From Scandinavium hiltneri (lineage in GTDB: Bacteria; Pseudomonadota; Gammaproteobacteria; Enterobacterales; Enterobacteriaceae), in contig NZ_JALIGE010000075.1 of NCBI RefSeq assembly GCF_024764835.1, positions 372,001 to 436,000 of the forward strand: a stretch of DNA of 64,000 nt, in the 5' to 3' direction. Position 1 is the stretch's first letter; the number at the start of each line of letters is the position of its first letter. The notes beneath the pieces were generated by a model that saw nothing but the letters and a program-made list of their open reading frames with translations, was not told the DNA's origin and did not search any database. Made by a program: the position numbers and the translations under genes. Below, piece after piece: positions 27,051 through 36,295 of this stretch.

Positions 27051-27992
27051 ATGGAAAAGAGAAAAATCATTCTTGATTGTGACCCGGGTCACGATGATGC
27101 CATTGCGATTATGATGGCTGCGAAACATCCAGCCATTGATTTGTTGGGGATTACTATCGTCGCCGGAAATCAGACGCTGGATAAAACACTCGTGAATGGC
27201 CTAAATGTTTGTCAGTATCTGGATATAAATATCCCGGTATATGCGGGTATGCCAAAGCCGATTATGCGTGAGCAAATTGTGGCTGATAATATTCATGGGG
27301 AATCGGGGCTTGATGGTCCTGTTTTTGCACCGCTGACACGCAAAGCTGAAAATACGCATGCTGTTAAGTATATTATTGATACCCTGATGGCGAGTGACGG
27401 TGATATTACGCTAGTGCCCGTCGGACCACTCAGTAATATTGCAGTAGCAATGCGCATGCAGCCTGCTATTTTGCCGAAAATACGTGAAATCGTTCTGATG
27501 GGTGGGGCGTACGGTACTGGCAATTTTACCCCGTCGGCAGAATTCAATATCTTCGCCGATCCAGAGGCGGCCCGGGTTGTCTTCACTTCTGGCGTGCCGC
27601 TGGTAATGATGGGACTCGACTTAACCAACCAGACTGTCTGTACCGCAGAGGTGATCGCGCGTATGGAAAAAGTCGGTGGGGCGGCCGGGAAATTGTTCAG
27701 CGATATCATGAATTTCACGCTCAAAACCCAATTTGAAAATTACGGACTGGCAGGCGGCCCGGTACACGATGCCACCTGTATAGGCTATCTCATTAACCCT
27801 TCACAGATTCACACTCAGGACATGTACGTCGAAATCGATGTGAACAGCGGCCCATGTTATGGACGTACCGTCTGTGATGAGTTGGGCGTGCTGGGCAAGC
27901 CCGCAAATGTCAAAGTGGGGGTGAGTATCGACACTCATCAATTTTGGGATTTAGTGGAAGAGTGTGTGGGCATGTACCGTTTGGCTAAATAA
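27051..27992 (+). CDS. rihB: Pyrimidine ribonucleoside hydrolase RihB
   Basis: 313 residues, inosine-uridine nucleoside hydrolase family. The calcium-binding DCDPGHDDAIAI is at the N-terminus, with GPLSNIAVAMR and AEFNIFADPEAA. It cleaves uridine and cytidine to base and ribose. ATG with SD GAGGAA at 7 nt; the longest frame adds 39 implausible residues. It is followed by the nucleoside transporter nupX, making an uptake and salvage pair. Confidence 0.95.
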   Translation: MEKRKIILDCDPGHDDAIAIMMAAKHPAIDLLGITIVAGNQTLDKTLVNGLNVCQYLDINIPVYAGMPKPIMREQIVADNIHGESGLDGPVFAPLTRKAENTHAVKYIIDTLMASDGDITLVPVGPLSNIAVAMRMQPAILPKIREIVLMGGAYGTGNFTPSAEFNIFADPEAARVVFTSGVPLVMMGLDLTNQTVCTAEVIARMEKVGGAAGKLFSDIMNFTLKTQFENYGLAGGPVHDATCIGYLINPSQIHTQDMYVEIDVNSGPCYGRTVCDELGVLGKPANVKVGVSIDTHQFWDLVEECVGMYRLAK

Positions 27993-28096
27993 CGGCCTCT
28001 GAATCCAGGCATGTTCCACCTGACATGCCTGAAACTCTTCCTGGGCAGCAAGCGGTCGCCCTTAAAAAATCAGACCTGGCATAAGAGATAATCATT

Positions 28097-29347
28097 ATGG
28101 ATATAATGAGAAGTTTTCTGGGTATGGTAGTTTTACTGGCAATTGCGTTTTTACTGTCGGTAAATAAGAAAAATATTCGCTTGCGCACCGTTGGTGCAGC
28201 ATTGTTATTACAAATTGTTATTGGTGGCATTGTGCTTTATTTCCCTCCGGGGAAATGGTTAGCTGAACAGGCGGCCTTAGGCATTCATAAAGTTATGTCT
28301 TATAGCGATGCCGGAAGTGCTTTTATTTTTGGTTCTTTAGTCGGACCCAAAATGGATGTGGTATTTAACGGCGCTGGTTTTATTTTTGCTTTTCGCGTAT
28401 TGCCAGCCATTATCTTCATCACAGCGTTAGTTAGTTTACTGTATTACATCGGCATAATGGGGAGCTTGATCCGAATTTTGGGGGGGATTTTCCAGAAAGC
28501 CCTGGATATCAGTAAGATAGAATCTTTTGTTGCCGTAACGACCATCTTTCTCGGGCAAAACGAAATCCCGGCAATTGTGAAGCCGTTTATGGATAAGCTC
28601 AATCGCAACGAACTGTTCACTGCTATTTGCAGCGGGATGGCCTCCATTGCCGGTTCAACGATGATTGGTTATGCAGCGCTTGGCGTACCGATTGATTATC
28701 TGCTGGCAGCTTCGTTGATGGCAATCCCCGGCGGTATTCTGTTTGCCCGGATGCTGAGCCCAGCCACAGAGGCTTCTCAGGTCTCGTTCGATAATTTGTC
28801 TTTCACAGAAACACCGGCAAAAAGCGTGATTGAGGCGGCGGCCTCAGGCGCAATGACCGGGCTGAAAATTGCCGCAGGCGTCGCGACGGTGGTAATGGCT
28901 TTCGTGGCTATTATTGCCTTACTGAACGGTATTATTGGTGGCGTTGGCGGCTGGTTTGGTTTTGGTCACGCCACGCTTGAAGGTATTTTCGGTTATCTGC
29001 TTGCGCCACTGGCATGGTTAATGGGTGTGGATTGGGGAGATGCTAACCTTGCGGGGAGTTTGATAGGGCAAAAACTGGCGATCAACGAGTTTGTGGCATA
29101 TCTGCATTTTTCGCCTTATCTGCAAGCAGGCAGCAGCCTGGATGTGAAAACTATCGCCATTATCTCTTTTGCACTGTGTGGATTCGCCAACTTTGGCTCC
29201 ATTGGCGTGGTGGTCGGGGCATTTTCAGCCATTGCGCCGCAGCGTGCGCCGGAGATTGCACAACTTGGCCTTCGGGCGTTACTTGCGGCCACGCTCTCCA
29301 ATCTGATGAGCGCGACCATTGCCGGTTTCTTTATCGCTCTGGCGTGA
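28097..29347 (+). CDS. nupX: Nucleoside permease NupX
   Basis: 416 residues, concentrative nucleoside transporter (CNT, NupC-like) family, about 10 segments. Nucleoside gate and core motifs: GSLVGPKMDVVFNGAGFIFAF, FLGQNEIPAIVKP, GMASIAGSTMIGYAALG and GQKLAINEFVAY. Proton symporter for nucleosides. It is 104 bp after rihB, likely in one operon. Confidence 0.95.
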   Translation: MDIMRSFLGMVVLLAIAFLLSVNKKNIRLRTVGAALLLQIVIGGIVLYFPPGKWLAEQAALGIHKVMSYSDAGSAFIFGSLVGPKMDVVFNGAGFIFAFRVLPAIIFITALVSLLYYIGIMGSLIRILGGIFQKALDISKIESFVAVTTIFLGQNEIPAIVKPFMDKLNRNELFTAICSGMASIAGSTMIGYAALGVPIDYLLAASLMAIPGGILFARMLSPATEASQVSFDNLSFTETPAKSVIEAAASGAMTGLKIAAGVATVVMAFVAIIALLNGIIGGVGGWFGFGHATLEGIFGYLLAPLAWLMGVDWGDANLAGSLIGQKLAINEFVAYLHFSPYLQAGSSLDVKTIAIISFALCGFANFGSIGVVVGAFSAIAPQRAPEIAQLGLRALLAATLSNLMSATIAGFFIALA

Positions 29348-29376
29348 TACCGATGAGCACAGCGGATGTGCTCGTT

Positions 29377-30234
29377 TTACGCCGCAGCAACTTCATTCTG
29401 CTGCGCTTTCAGCCATGCGATTTCTTCAGCCCAGATATCCGGATTAACGGTTTCCAGCACCATCGGGATGCCGTCGAAGCGATTGTCCTGCATTATCCAG
29501 CGGAACGCATCGTGGCCGATATTGCCTTCACCGAGGCTGTGATGGCGGTCAACACGGCTGCCGAAAGCGCTCTTGGCGTCGTTCAGGTGCATTCCGCGCA
29601 GGTAGTTAAAGCCAACGATACGTTCGAATTCTGCGAAGGTTTTTTCACACTCTTCAGCGCTGCGTAAGTCATAGCCTGCGGCGAAGGCGTGGCAGGTATC
29701 GATGCACACGCCGACGCGGGATTTATCTTCCACGCCATCTATGATGGCCGCCAGGTGTTCGAACTCAAAGCCCAGATTGCTGCCCTGACCGGCGGTATTT
29801 TCGATAACTGCGGTGACGCCTTCGGTTTGTGCCAGTGCGATGTTGATGGACTCGGCAATGCGCGCCAGACAGTCATCAACCGGGATTTGCATCAGGTGGC
29901 TGCCCGGATGGAAGTTCAGCAACGTCAGCCCTAACTGCTGACAGCGGGTGAGTTCGTCGACGAAGGCTTCACGGGATTTCTCCAGCGCATCGGTGACGGG
30001 ATGGCCGAGGTTAATCAGGTAGCTGTCGTGCGGCAGGATTTGCGCCGGGGAGAAATGGTATTTTTCGCAGGCAGCTTTGAAATCGTCGATGACCTCGCTG
30101 GTCAGCGGGGCCGCACGCCACTGGCGCTGGTTCTTGGTGAACAGGGCGAATGCAGTGGCCTCAAGTTCCGCAGCGCGGATCGCGGCATTGGCGACACCGC
30201 CGGAGGCGCTGACATGTGCTCCGATGTATTTCAT
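29377..30234 (-). CDS. nfo: Endonuclease IV
   Basis: 285 residues, AP endonuclease family 2 TIM barrel with zinc ligands in signatures such as LTLLNFHPGSH, VIENTAGQGSN, GVCIDTCHAFAAGYD and HLNDAKSAFGSRVDRHHSLG. It incises abasic and oxidised sites; it is SoxRS-induced in E. coli. The start codon directly follows a T6 run, and its Shine-Dalgarno is the 3' arm of the terminator-like hairpin after yeiH (see that entry). Confidence 0.97.
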   Translation of the reverse strand: MKYIGAHVSASGGVANAAIRAAELEATAFALFTKNQRQWRAAPLTSEVIDDFKAACEKYHFSPAQILPHDSYLINLGHPVTDALEKSREAFVDELTRCQQLGLTLLNFHPGSHLMQIPVDDCLARIAESINIALAQTEGVTAVIENTAGQGSNLGFEFEHLAAIIDGVEDKSRVGVCIDTCHAFAAGYDLRSAEECEKTFAEFERIVGFNYLRGMHLNDAKSAFGSRVDRHHSLGEGNIGHDAFRWIMQDNRFDGIPMVLETVNPDIWAEEIAWLKAQQNEVAAA

Positions 30235-30304
30235 AAAAAACTCCTGTTAAACCCGCCTAAAAGGAAATGCATAGCAAAGGCTAATCATAGCGGGTTAACA
30301 GGAG
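30235..30304 (-). terminator. yeiH terminator-like hairpin carrying the nfo ribosome site
   Basis: Minus-strand RNA: CTCCTGTTAACCCGC (30304-30290), a 33-nt loop, GCGGGTTTAACAGGAG (30256-30241) with one bulged base, then TTTTTT (30240-30235) and the nfo ATG. The 3' arm ends in AGGAG, the only nfo SD. The loop holds TATGAT (30289-30284), a possible nfo -10; AAAGCACTGTATCAC upstream resembles half of a marbox. Confidence 0.6.
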
Positions 30305-30318
30305 AGTGATACAGTGCT

Positions 30319-31368
30319 TTATGCCATCAGGGCATGAACTGCAACGTTAATCATGCCACCGCCGACGATGAGCCAGACGAACAGCATCAGTGCCATCAGC
30401 AGCGGTTTCGCTCCGGCTTTTTTCAGTGCGCTGACGTGGGTAGTTAAGCCCAGAGCCGCCATCGCCATCGCCAACAGTACGGTGTCGAGGGTTACCAGCA
30501 CGTCTACAACCGCTTTCGGTAACAGGTGGAACGAGTTGAAAATCGCCACCACGATGAACAGGACTGCAAACCACGGAATGGTGATTTTGCTTTTCTCACC
30601 GTTGCCCGCAGGTGCCAGTTGTTTAACGCGAGCGGCCAGGATAATCAGGAACGGTGCCAGCATCATCACACGCAGCATTTTGGCAATCACTGCCGCATTT
30701 TCAGCATCCGGGCTGACTGCGTGCCCAGCTGCCACAACCTGTGCAACTTCATGCATGGTTGAACCCATGTAAATCCCGTAGGTTTCCGGAGTAAACCAGT
30801 GGGCCAGTACCGGGTACATCGCCGGGTAGAGGAAAATGGCAATGGTCCCGAAAATCACAACCGTCGCAACCGCCACGGTGACTTTGCTGGATTCAGCTTT
30901 CAATACCGGTTCTGTTGCCAGGACGGCCGCCGCGCCGCAGATACTGCTGCCCGCGCCAATTAACCAACTGGTCTGTTTATCAAGGCCAAACACTTTCTGG
31001 CCGAGGAAAGACGCCAGTAAAAAAGTGCTGGAGAGCGTCAGCACGTCGATGGCGATCCCGCTGAAACCCACGTCAGCAATTTGCGAAAACGTCAGGCGGA
31101 AGCCATAAAGAATGATGCCCAGACGCAGCAAATGCTGCTTGGCGAACAACACACCGCCGTCGCAGCGCTGCCAGATTTTTGGGTAAACCGTGTTGCCGAC
31201 GACCATCCCAAGCAGAATAGCCATCGTCAGTGCGCTGAATCCCGCACCGGCAATCGCCGGAATGCTTCCGGTCCACAGTGCAACCCCGGTAATTAAGGCG
31301 GTAAGCGCCAGGCCCGGGACAAAATGCCCGAACGAATGTCGGCGTCTGTTGAGCGTGAGTGTTGTCAT
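30319..31368 (-). CDS. yeiH: YeiH family membrane protein
   Basis: 349 residues, about ten membrane segments, UPF0324/Cons_hypoth698 family. Conserved GAGSSICGAAAVLATEPVLKA and STMHEVAQVVAAGHA are present. It is a putative sulfate or anion exporter. It is divergent from the LysR regulator yeiE, a pairing kept across enterobacteria; YeiE is reported to affect sulfite tolerance in Cronobacter, which would fit an anion exporter. Confidence 0.9.
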   Translation of the reverse strand: MTTLTLNRRRHSFGHFVPGLALTALITGVALWTGSIPAIAGAGFSALTMAILLGMVVGNTVYPKIWQRCDGGVLFAKQHLLRLGIILYGFRLTFSQIADVGFSGIAIDVLTLSSTFLLASFLGQKVFGLDKQTSWLIGAGSSICGAAAVLATEPVLKAESSKVTVAVATVVIFGTIAIFLYPAMYPVLAHWFTPETYGIYMGSTMHEVAQVVAAGHAVSPDAENAAVIAKMLRVMMLAPFLIILAARVKQLAPAGNGEKSKITIPWFAVLFIVVAIFNSFHLLPKAVVDVLVTLDTVLLAMAMAALGLTTHVSALKKAGAKPLLMALMLFVWLIVGGGMINVAVHALMA

Positions 31369-31473
31369 AACCTTCTCCTTTATCTGGATTAAAGGTTACG
31401 TGCCGCTGGCTTAAAAATAAAATTGATTATATGTTTATAATCAATCTGAATAACTGGTATAGATGAGGTTTCT

Positions 31474-32340
31474 ATGCACATCACCTTACGCCAGCTGGAA
31501 GTTTTTGCTGAAGTGCTGAAAAGCGGTTCGACAACCCAGGCCTCGCAAATGCTGTCGTTATCGCAGTCGGCGGTCAGCGCGGCGCTTACCGATCTGGAAG
31601 GCCAGCTCGGCGTGCAGCTGTTCGACCGGGTCGGAAAACGACTGGTGGTGAACGAACATGGCCGTCTGCTGTATCCACGCGCGCTGGCGACGCTGGAACA
31701 GGCAACCGAAATCGAGCAGTTGTTTCGCGAAGATAACGGCGCTATCCGTGTTTTCGCCAGCAGCACTATCGGTAACTACATTCTGCCGGAAATCATCGCC
31801 CGCTATCGTCGTGATTTTCCGTCGCTTCCGCTGGAGCTCAGCGTCGGTAACAGTCAGGACGTGATCAACGCCGTCAGCGATTTCCGCGTGGATATCGGAC
31901 TCATCGAAGGACCATGCCACGCCGCAGAAATTATTGCCGAACCCTGGCTGGAAGATGAGCTGGTGGTGTTCGCTGCACCAGGCTCGGCGTTACTGACAGG
32001 GGAGGTGACGCTGGCGAGGCTGGCCGAAGCGCCGTGGATCCTTCGCGAGCGCGGTTCCGGTACGCGTGAAATCGTCGATTACCTGCTGCTGTCCCATTTG
32101 CCGGAATTTCATCTCGGGATGGAGCTTGGTAACTCTGAGGCCATCAAGCACGCGGTACGCCACGGCTTGGGCATCAGCTGTTTGTCACGGCGCGTGATTG
32201 CCGAACAGCTCGACAGCGGCACGCTGGTCGAGCTTCCTGTCCCGCTGCCGCGCCTGACGCGCAAGCTCTGGCGTATTCATCACCGGCAAAAACACCTTTC
32301 AAATGCGCTGCAGCGTTTCCTGCGATATTGCGATATTTGA
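31474..32340 (+). CDS. yeiE: LysR-type regulator YeiE
   Basis: 288 residues. N-terminal winged helix (about 1-60, TLRQLEVFAEVLKSGSTTQA, LSQSAVSAALTDLEGQLGVQLF) and a CysB-like effector domain. It is divergent from yeiH, 105 bp away, the classic layout for LysR control of the neighbour. YeiE has been linked to iron, sulfite and motility control in different enterobacteria. Confidence 0.92.
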   Translation: MHITLRQLEVFAEVLKSGSTTQASQMLSLSQSAVSAALTDLEGQLGVQLFDRVGKRLVVNEHGRLLYPRALATLEQATEIEQLFREDNGAIRVFASSTIGNYILPEIIARYRRDFPSLPLELSVGNSQDVINAVSDFRVDIGLIEGPCHAAEIIAEPWLEDELVVFAAPGSALLTGEVTLARLAEAPWILRERGSGTREIVDYLLLSHLPEFHLGMELGNSEAIKHAVRHGLGISCLSRRVIAEQLDSGTLVELPVPLPRLTRKLWRIHHRQKHLSNALQRFLRYCDI

Positions 32341-32443
32341 TGGCATGGCGCAACGGCGGAATAAGGGCTTTACTTATAATTTGTGCTTCATCATGAAGCT
32401 CTCTTATAAGTGCGCATTTGTGCCGGAAGGAACGGCGATCGTC

Positions 32444-32452
32444 TGCTACAAT
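32444..32452 (+). promoter_or_regulatory. Extended -10 promoter of lysP
   Basis: TGCTACAAT (TGn extended -10) with start predicted about 30 nt upstream of the lysP ATG. No good -35 is visible, which is compatible with activator dependence; ArgP activates lysP in E. coli. Confidence 0.5.
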
Positions 32453-32486
32453 CGCGCCTCATTTTTTGGAAGGACAGCATTTTCCT

Positions 32487-33956
32487 ATGGTTTCCGAAAC
32501 TAAAACCACAGAAGCGCCCGCGCTCCGTCGCGAACTTAAGGCGCGTCACCTGACGATGATCGCTATTGGCGGTTCAATCGGTACAGGATTGTTTGTTGCC
32601 TCAGGGGCAACCATTTCGCAGGCGGGCCCAGGCGGCGCACTGCTTTCTTACATTCTTATTGGTCTGATGGTGTACTTCCTGATGACAAGCCTTGGCGAAC
32701 TGGCAGCATTTATGCCGGTGTCAGGCTCGTTTGCGACCTATGGTCAGAACTATGTAGAAGAAGGTTTCGGCTTCGCGCTGGGCTGGAACTACTGGTACAA
32801 CTGGGCGGTAACTATCGCCGTCGACCTTGTCGCCTCACAGCTGGTCATGAATTATTGGTTCCCGGACACGCCGGGCTGGATCTGGAGCGCACTGTTCCTC
32901 GGCATTATGTTCCTGCTGAACTGGATCTCGGTCAAAGGCTTCGGCGAAGCGGAATACTGGTTCTCGCTGATTAAAGTGACCACCGTTATCATCTTTATCG
33001 GTGTTGGCGTGCTGATGATTTTCGGCATCTTTAAAGGCGCTCAGCCGGTAGGCTGGAGCAACTGGACAACCGGCGATGCGCCGTTTGCTGGCGGTTTTGC
33101 GGCGATGATTGGCGTGGCGATGATTGTCGGCTTCTCCTTCCAGGGTACCGAACTTATCGGTATCGCGGCGGGTGAATCCGAAGATCCAGAGAAGAACATT
33201 CCACGCGCGGTGCGTCAGGTGTTCTGGCGTATCCTGCTGTTCTATGTGTTCGCAATCCTGATTATTAGCCTGATCATTCCTTATACCGATCCGAGCCTGC
33301 TGCGTAACGACGTGAAAGACATTTCCGTCAGCCCGTTCACGCTGGTATTCCAGCATGCTGGCCTGCTGTCTGCGGCGGCGGTAATGAATGCGGTTATCCT
33401 GACGGCGGTGCTGTCTGCCGGTAATTCCGGGATGTATGCCTCGACTCGTATGCTTTACACCCTGGCCTGTGACGGTAAAGCTCCGCGTATTTTCTCGAAG
33501 CTTTCCAAAGGCGGCGTGCCGCGTAACGCACTGTATGCGACCACCGTGGTAGCGGGGCTGTGCTTCCTGACGTCTATGTTCGGCAACCAGACTGTTTACC
33601 TGTGGCTGCTGAATACTTCAGGGATGACCGGGTTTATCGCCTGGCTCGGTATTGCTATCAGCCATTACCGGTTCCGTCGCGGTTACGTTATGCAGGGTCT
33701 TGACCTGAACAATCTGCCGTACCGTTCAGGTTTCTTCCCGATTGGGCCAATCTTTGCGTTCGTCCTGTGTCTGATTATCACGCTCGGCCAGAACTACGAA
33801 GCCTTCCTGAAAGATACCATTGACTGGGGCGGCGTAGCGGCAACCTACATCGGCATCCCGCTGTTCCTGGTTATCTGGTTCGGCTACAAGCTCTCGAAGG
33901 GCAGTCGCTTCGTACGCTACAGCGAAATGACATTCCCGGAACGCTTCAAACAGTAA
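32487..33956 (+). CDS. lysP: Lysine-specific permease LysP
   Basis: 489 residues, APC amino-acid permease with 12 segments. The consensus amphipathic region is RHLTMIAIGGSIGTGLFVASG, and SFQGTELIGIAAGESEDPEK is conserved. It takes up lysine and also tethers the pH sensor CadC in E. coli. The start (MVSETKTTEAPALRRELKAR) gives exactly the E. coli length; SD AAGGA lies 11 nt upstream. Confidence 0.96.
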   Translation: MVSETKTTEAPALRRELKARHLTMIAIGGSIGTGLFVASGATISQAGPGGALLSYILIGLMVYFLMTSLGELAAFMPVSGSFATYGQNYVEEGFGFALGWNYWYNWAVTIAVDLVASQLVMNYWFPDTPGWIWSALFLGIMFLLNWISVKGFGEAEYWFSLIKVTTVIIFIGVGVLMIFGIFKGAQPVGWSNWTTGDAPFAGGFAAMIGVAMIVGFSFQGTELIGIAAGESEDPEKNIPRAVRQVFWRILLFYVFAILIISLIIPYTDPSLLRNDVKDISVSPFTLVFQHAGLLSAAAVMNAVILTAVLSAGNSGMYASTRMLYTLACDGKAPRIFSKLSKGGVPRNALYATTVVAGLCFLTSMFGNQTVYLWLLNTSGMTGFIAWLGIAISHYRFRRGYVMQGLDLNNLPYRSGFFPIGPIFAFVLCLIITLGQNYEAFLKDTIDWGGVAATYIGIPLFLVIWFGYKLSKGSRFVRYSEMTFPERFKQ

Positions 33957-33971
33957 GTGATTCTCCCTATG

Positions 33972-33999
33972 AAAACCCTCCGCCGGAGGGTTTTTTTTT
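33972..33999 (+). terminator. Terminator of lysP
   Basis: ACCCTCC-GCC-GGAGGGT followed by nine T, 15 bp after the stop. Confidence 0.92.
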
Positions 34000-34067
34000 G
34001 CCCAGCGGCGCTGCGCTTGCGTGGACCTACGGATTTTGTAGGCACGGTAAGCGTAGCGCCACCGGGC
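34000..34067. repeat. BIME after lysP
   Basis: Two inverted REP units (34000-34030 and 34038-34067; GTGGACCTAC then GTAGGCACGG, with CACCGGGCA at the right end) directly after the lysP terminator. Confidence 0.85.
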
Positions 34068-34116
34068 ATTTTGATACCGCTATTATACCCTTCAGACATA
34101 ATTTCTAACAATTGAA

Positions 34117-34137
34117 TTGATAATTGTTATCATTCTT
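34117..34137. promoter_or_regulatory. Fur box of cirA
   Basis: GATAATTGTTATCATTCTT agrees at 14 of 19 positions with GATAATGATAATCATTATC, about 130 bp upstream of cirA. Iron-bound Fur should repress cirA here. Confidence 0.85.
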
Positions 34138-34265
34138 CTTATCATCTACGAACTTTCAGGATGAAGCCACTCTCCCGCATCTTGTCCGAGGACGCTAACG
34201 GACCAGGGTGACCAGCCACATCTGCACTTTTTTGGTTGTTGTTGTTTACCTCATGGAGAAAGGAA

Positions 34266-36230
34266 ATGTTCAGGTTAAATCCTCTTGTTCGGGGCGGGTT
34301 GTGTGCATCCGCATTTGCGCTGTCGATGCCCGTAATGGCTGAAAACGACGGTGAAACCCTGGTGGTCACAGCCTCCGCGACGGAGCAGAGCGTGAAAGAT
34401 GCGCCGGCCAGTATCAGCGTGATTACCCAGCAGGATCTTCAGCGCCGTCCGGTGCAAAATCTGAAGGACGTATTACAGGACGTCCCGGGCGTGCAGCTCA
34501 CCAACGAAGGGGATAACCGCAAGGGCGTCAGTTTGCGTGGACTCGACAGCAGCTACACCCTGATTCTGGTCGACGGCAAACGCGTTAACTCGCGCAACGC
34601 CGTGTTCCGTCATAACGATTTCGACCTCAACTGGATCCCGGTAGACGCCATAGAACGTATCGAAGTGGTGCGCGGCCCGATGTCGTCGCTGTACGGGTCC
34701 GATGCATTAGGGGGTGTGGTAAACATTATCACCAAAAAAATCGGCCAGAAATGGCACGGGACGCTGACCGCTGATACCACTATTCAGGAACACCGCGACC
34801 GCGGCGACACCTATAACGGCCAGTTCTTTACCAGCGGTCCGCTGATCGACGGCGTGCTGGGGTTGAAAGCCTACGGTAACCTGTCCAAACGCGAAAAAGA
34901 CGAACAGCAGAAATCGTCAACGACGGCCAGTGGTGAATCCCCGCGGATTGAAGGCTACACCAGCCGCGACGGCAACGTCGAGTTTGCCTGGACGCCAAAC
35001 GACAACCACGATTTCACCGCCGGATACGGCTTCGACCGTCAGGACCGTGATTCTGATTCCCTTGATAAAAACCGTCTGGAACGCCAGAGCTACTCCTTGA
35101 GCCACAACGGCCGTTGGGACCTGGGCAACAGTGAGCTGAAGTTCTATGGCGAAAAAGTGGATAACAAAAACCCGGAAGCGGCTGGCGTTATCACCTCTGA
35201 AAGTAACTCCATTGACGGCAAATACGTGCTGCCGTTGGACGCCATCAATCAGCTGCTGACGGTGGGCGGCGAATGGCGTCACGATAAGCTCAAAGACCCG
35301 GTCAATTTGCAGGGCAGCGGTAACACATCCGCCAGCCAGTACGCGCTGTTTATCGAAGACGAATGGCGGATTTTCGAGCCGCTGGCGCTGACCACCGGTG
35401 TGCGTATGGACGACCACGAAACCTACGGCGACCACTGGAGCCCGCGTGCGTATCTGGTGTACACCGCCACCGACACCGTGACGGTCAAAGGCGGCTGGGC
35501 AAATGCCTTCAAAGCGCCATCATTGCTGCAACTCAGCCCGGACTGGACCACCGGTTCCTGCCGCGGTGCCTGTGAAATTGTCGGCAGCCCGGACCTGAAA
35601 CCGGAAACCAGTGAAAGCTACGAGCTCGGCATTTATTACGCCGGGGAAGAAGGCTGGCTGGAAGGCGTGCAGGGCAGCATCACGACTTTCCAGAATGATG
35701 TCGATGACCGCATCAGCATCAGCCGTACGGCTAACGTCGATCAGGCGAAAGACTACCCGAACTATGTGGGCCTGAATGCCGACGGCGAACCGATTTTCCG
35801 CTATTACAACGTCAACAAAGCGCGTATCCGCGGCGTAGAAACCGAGCTGAAATTCCCGCTGACGGAAGACTGGAAAGTCACGCTGAACTACACCTACAAC
35901 GACGGTCGAGACCTGAGCAACGGCGGCAACAAACCGCTGTCCGAGCTGCCATACCACACGGCGAACGGCGTGGTGGACTGGCAGGCGACGCAGGACTGGT
36001 CCTTCTATATGCAGGCGAACTACAGCGGCGAGAAACGCGCCATGACTACAAACGGCGCAACGCCGGGCGGATATGTTATCTGGAATACTGGCGGCGCGTG
36101 GCAGGCGACGAAGAATGTCAAACTGCGTGCGGGCGTGCTGAACCTGACTGATAAGGATCTCAGCCGCGATGATTACAGCTACAACGAGGACGGACGTCGC
36201 TACTTTATGGCGGTGGATTACCGTTTCTGA
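34266..36230 (+). CDS. cirA: TonB-dependent catecholate siderophore receptor CirA
   Basis: 654 residues. Signal peptide (ends VMA-E), TonB box ETLVVTA at the mature N-terminus, plug domain (about 30-170, QNLKDVLQDVPGVQLTNEGD, VDAIERIEVVRGPMSSLYGS), then a 22-strand barrel ending RRYFMAVDYRF. It imports ferric dihydroxybenzoylserine-type catecholates and is the receptor for colicins I and some siderophore-antibiotics. Slightly shorter than E. coli CirA (663) through loop differences. SD GAGAAAGGAA precedes the chosen ATG. Confidence 0.96.
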   Translation: MFRLNPLVRGGLCASAFALSMPVMAENDGETLVVTASATEQSVKDAPASISVITQQDLQRRPVQNLKDVLQDVPGVQLTNEGDNRKGVSLRGLDSSYTLILVDGKRVNSRNAVFRHNDFDLNWIPVDAIERIEVVRGPMSSLYGSDALGGVVNIITKKIGQKWHGTLTADTTIQEHRDRGDTYNGQFFTSGPLIDGVLGLKAYGNLSKREKDEQQKSSTTASGESPRIEGYTSRDGNVEFAWTPNDNHDFTAGYGFDRQDRDSDSLDKNRLERQSYSLSHNGRWDLGNSELKFYGEKVDNKNPEAAGVITSESNSIDGKYVLPLDAINQLLTVGGEWRHDKLKDPVNLQGSGNTSASQYALFIEDEWRIFEPLALTTGVRMDDHETYGDHWSPRAYLVYTATDTVTVKGGWANAFKAPSLLQLSPDWTTGSCRGACEIVGSPDLKPETSESYELGIYYAGEEGWLEGVQGSITTFQNDVDDRISISRTANVDQAKDYPNYVGLNADGEPIFRYYNVNKARIRGVETELKFPLTEDWKVTLNYTYNDGRDLSNGGNKPLSELPYHTANGVVDWQATQDWSFYMQANYSGEKRAMTTNGATPGGYVIWNTGGAWQATKNVKLRAGVLNLTDKDLSRDDYSYNEDGRRYFMAVDYRF

Positions 36231-36258
36231 GTTAGCGTACTGAAGAACACTATCGAAC

Positions 36259-36289
36259 AGCGCCGCCTTGCAAAGGGCGGCGCTTTTTT
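36259..36289 (+). terminator. Terminator of cirA
   Basis: AGCGCCGCC (36259-36267) and GGCGGCGCT (36276-36284) followed by a T-run, 28 bp after the stop; it ends close to the convergent YagU-like stop. Confidence 0.9.
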
Positions 36290-36295
36290 ACTGCG

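Noticed and set aside
32341..32486. Lysine riboswitch upstream of lysP
   Set aside because: The promoter leaves only about a 30-nt leader, too short for an L box.
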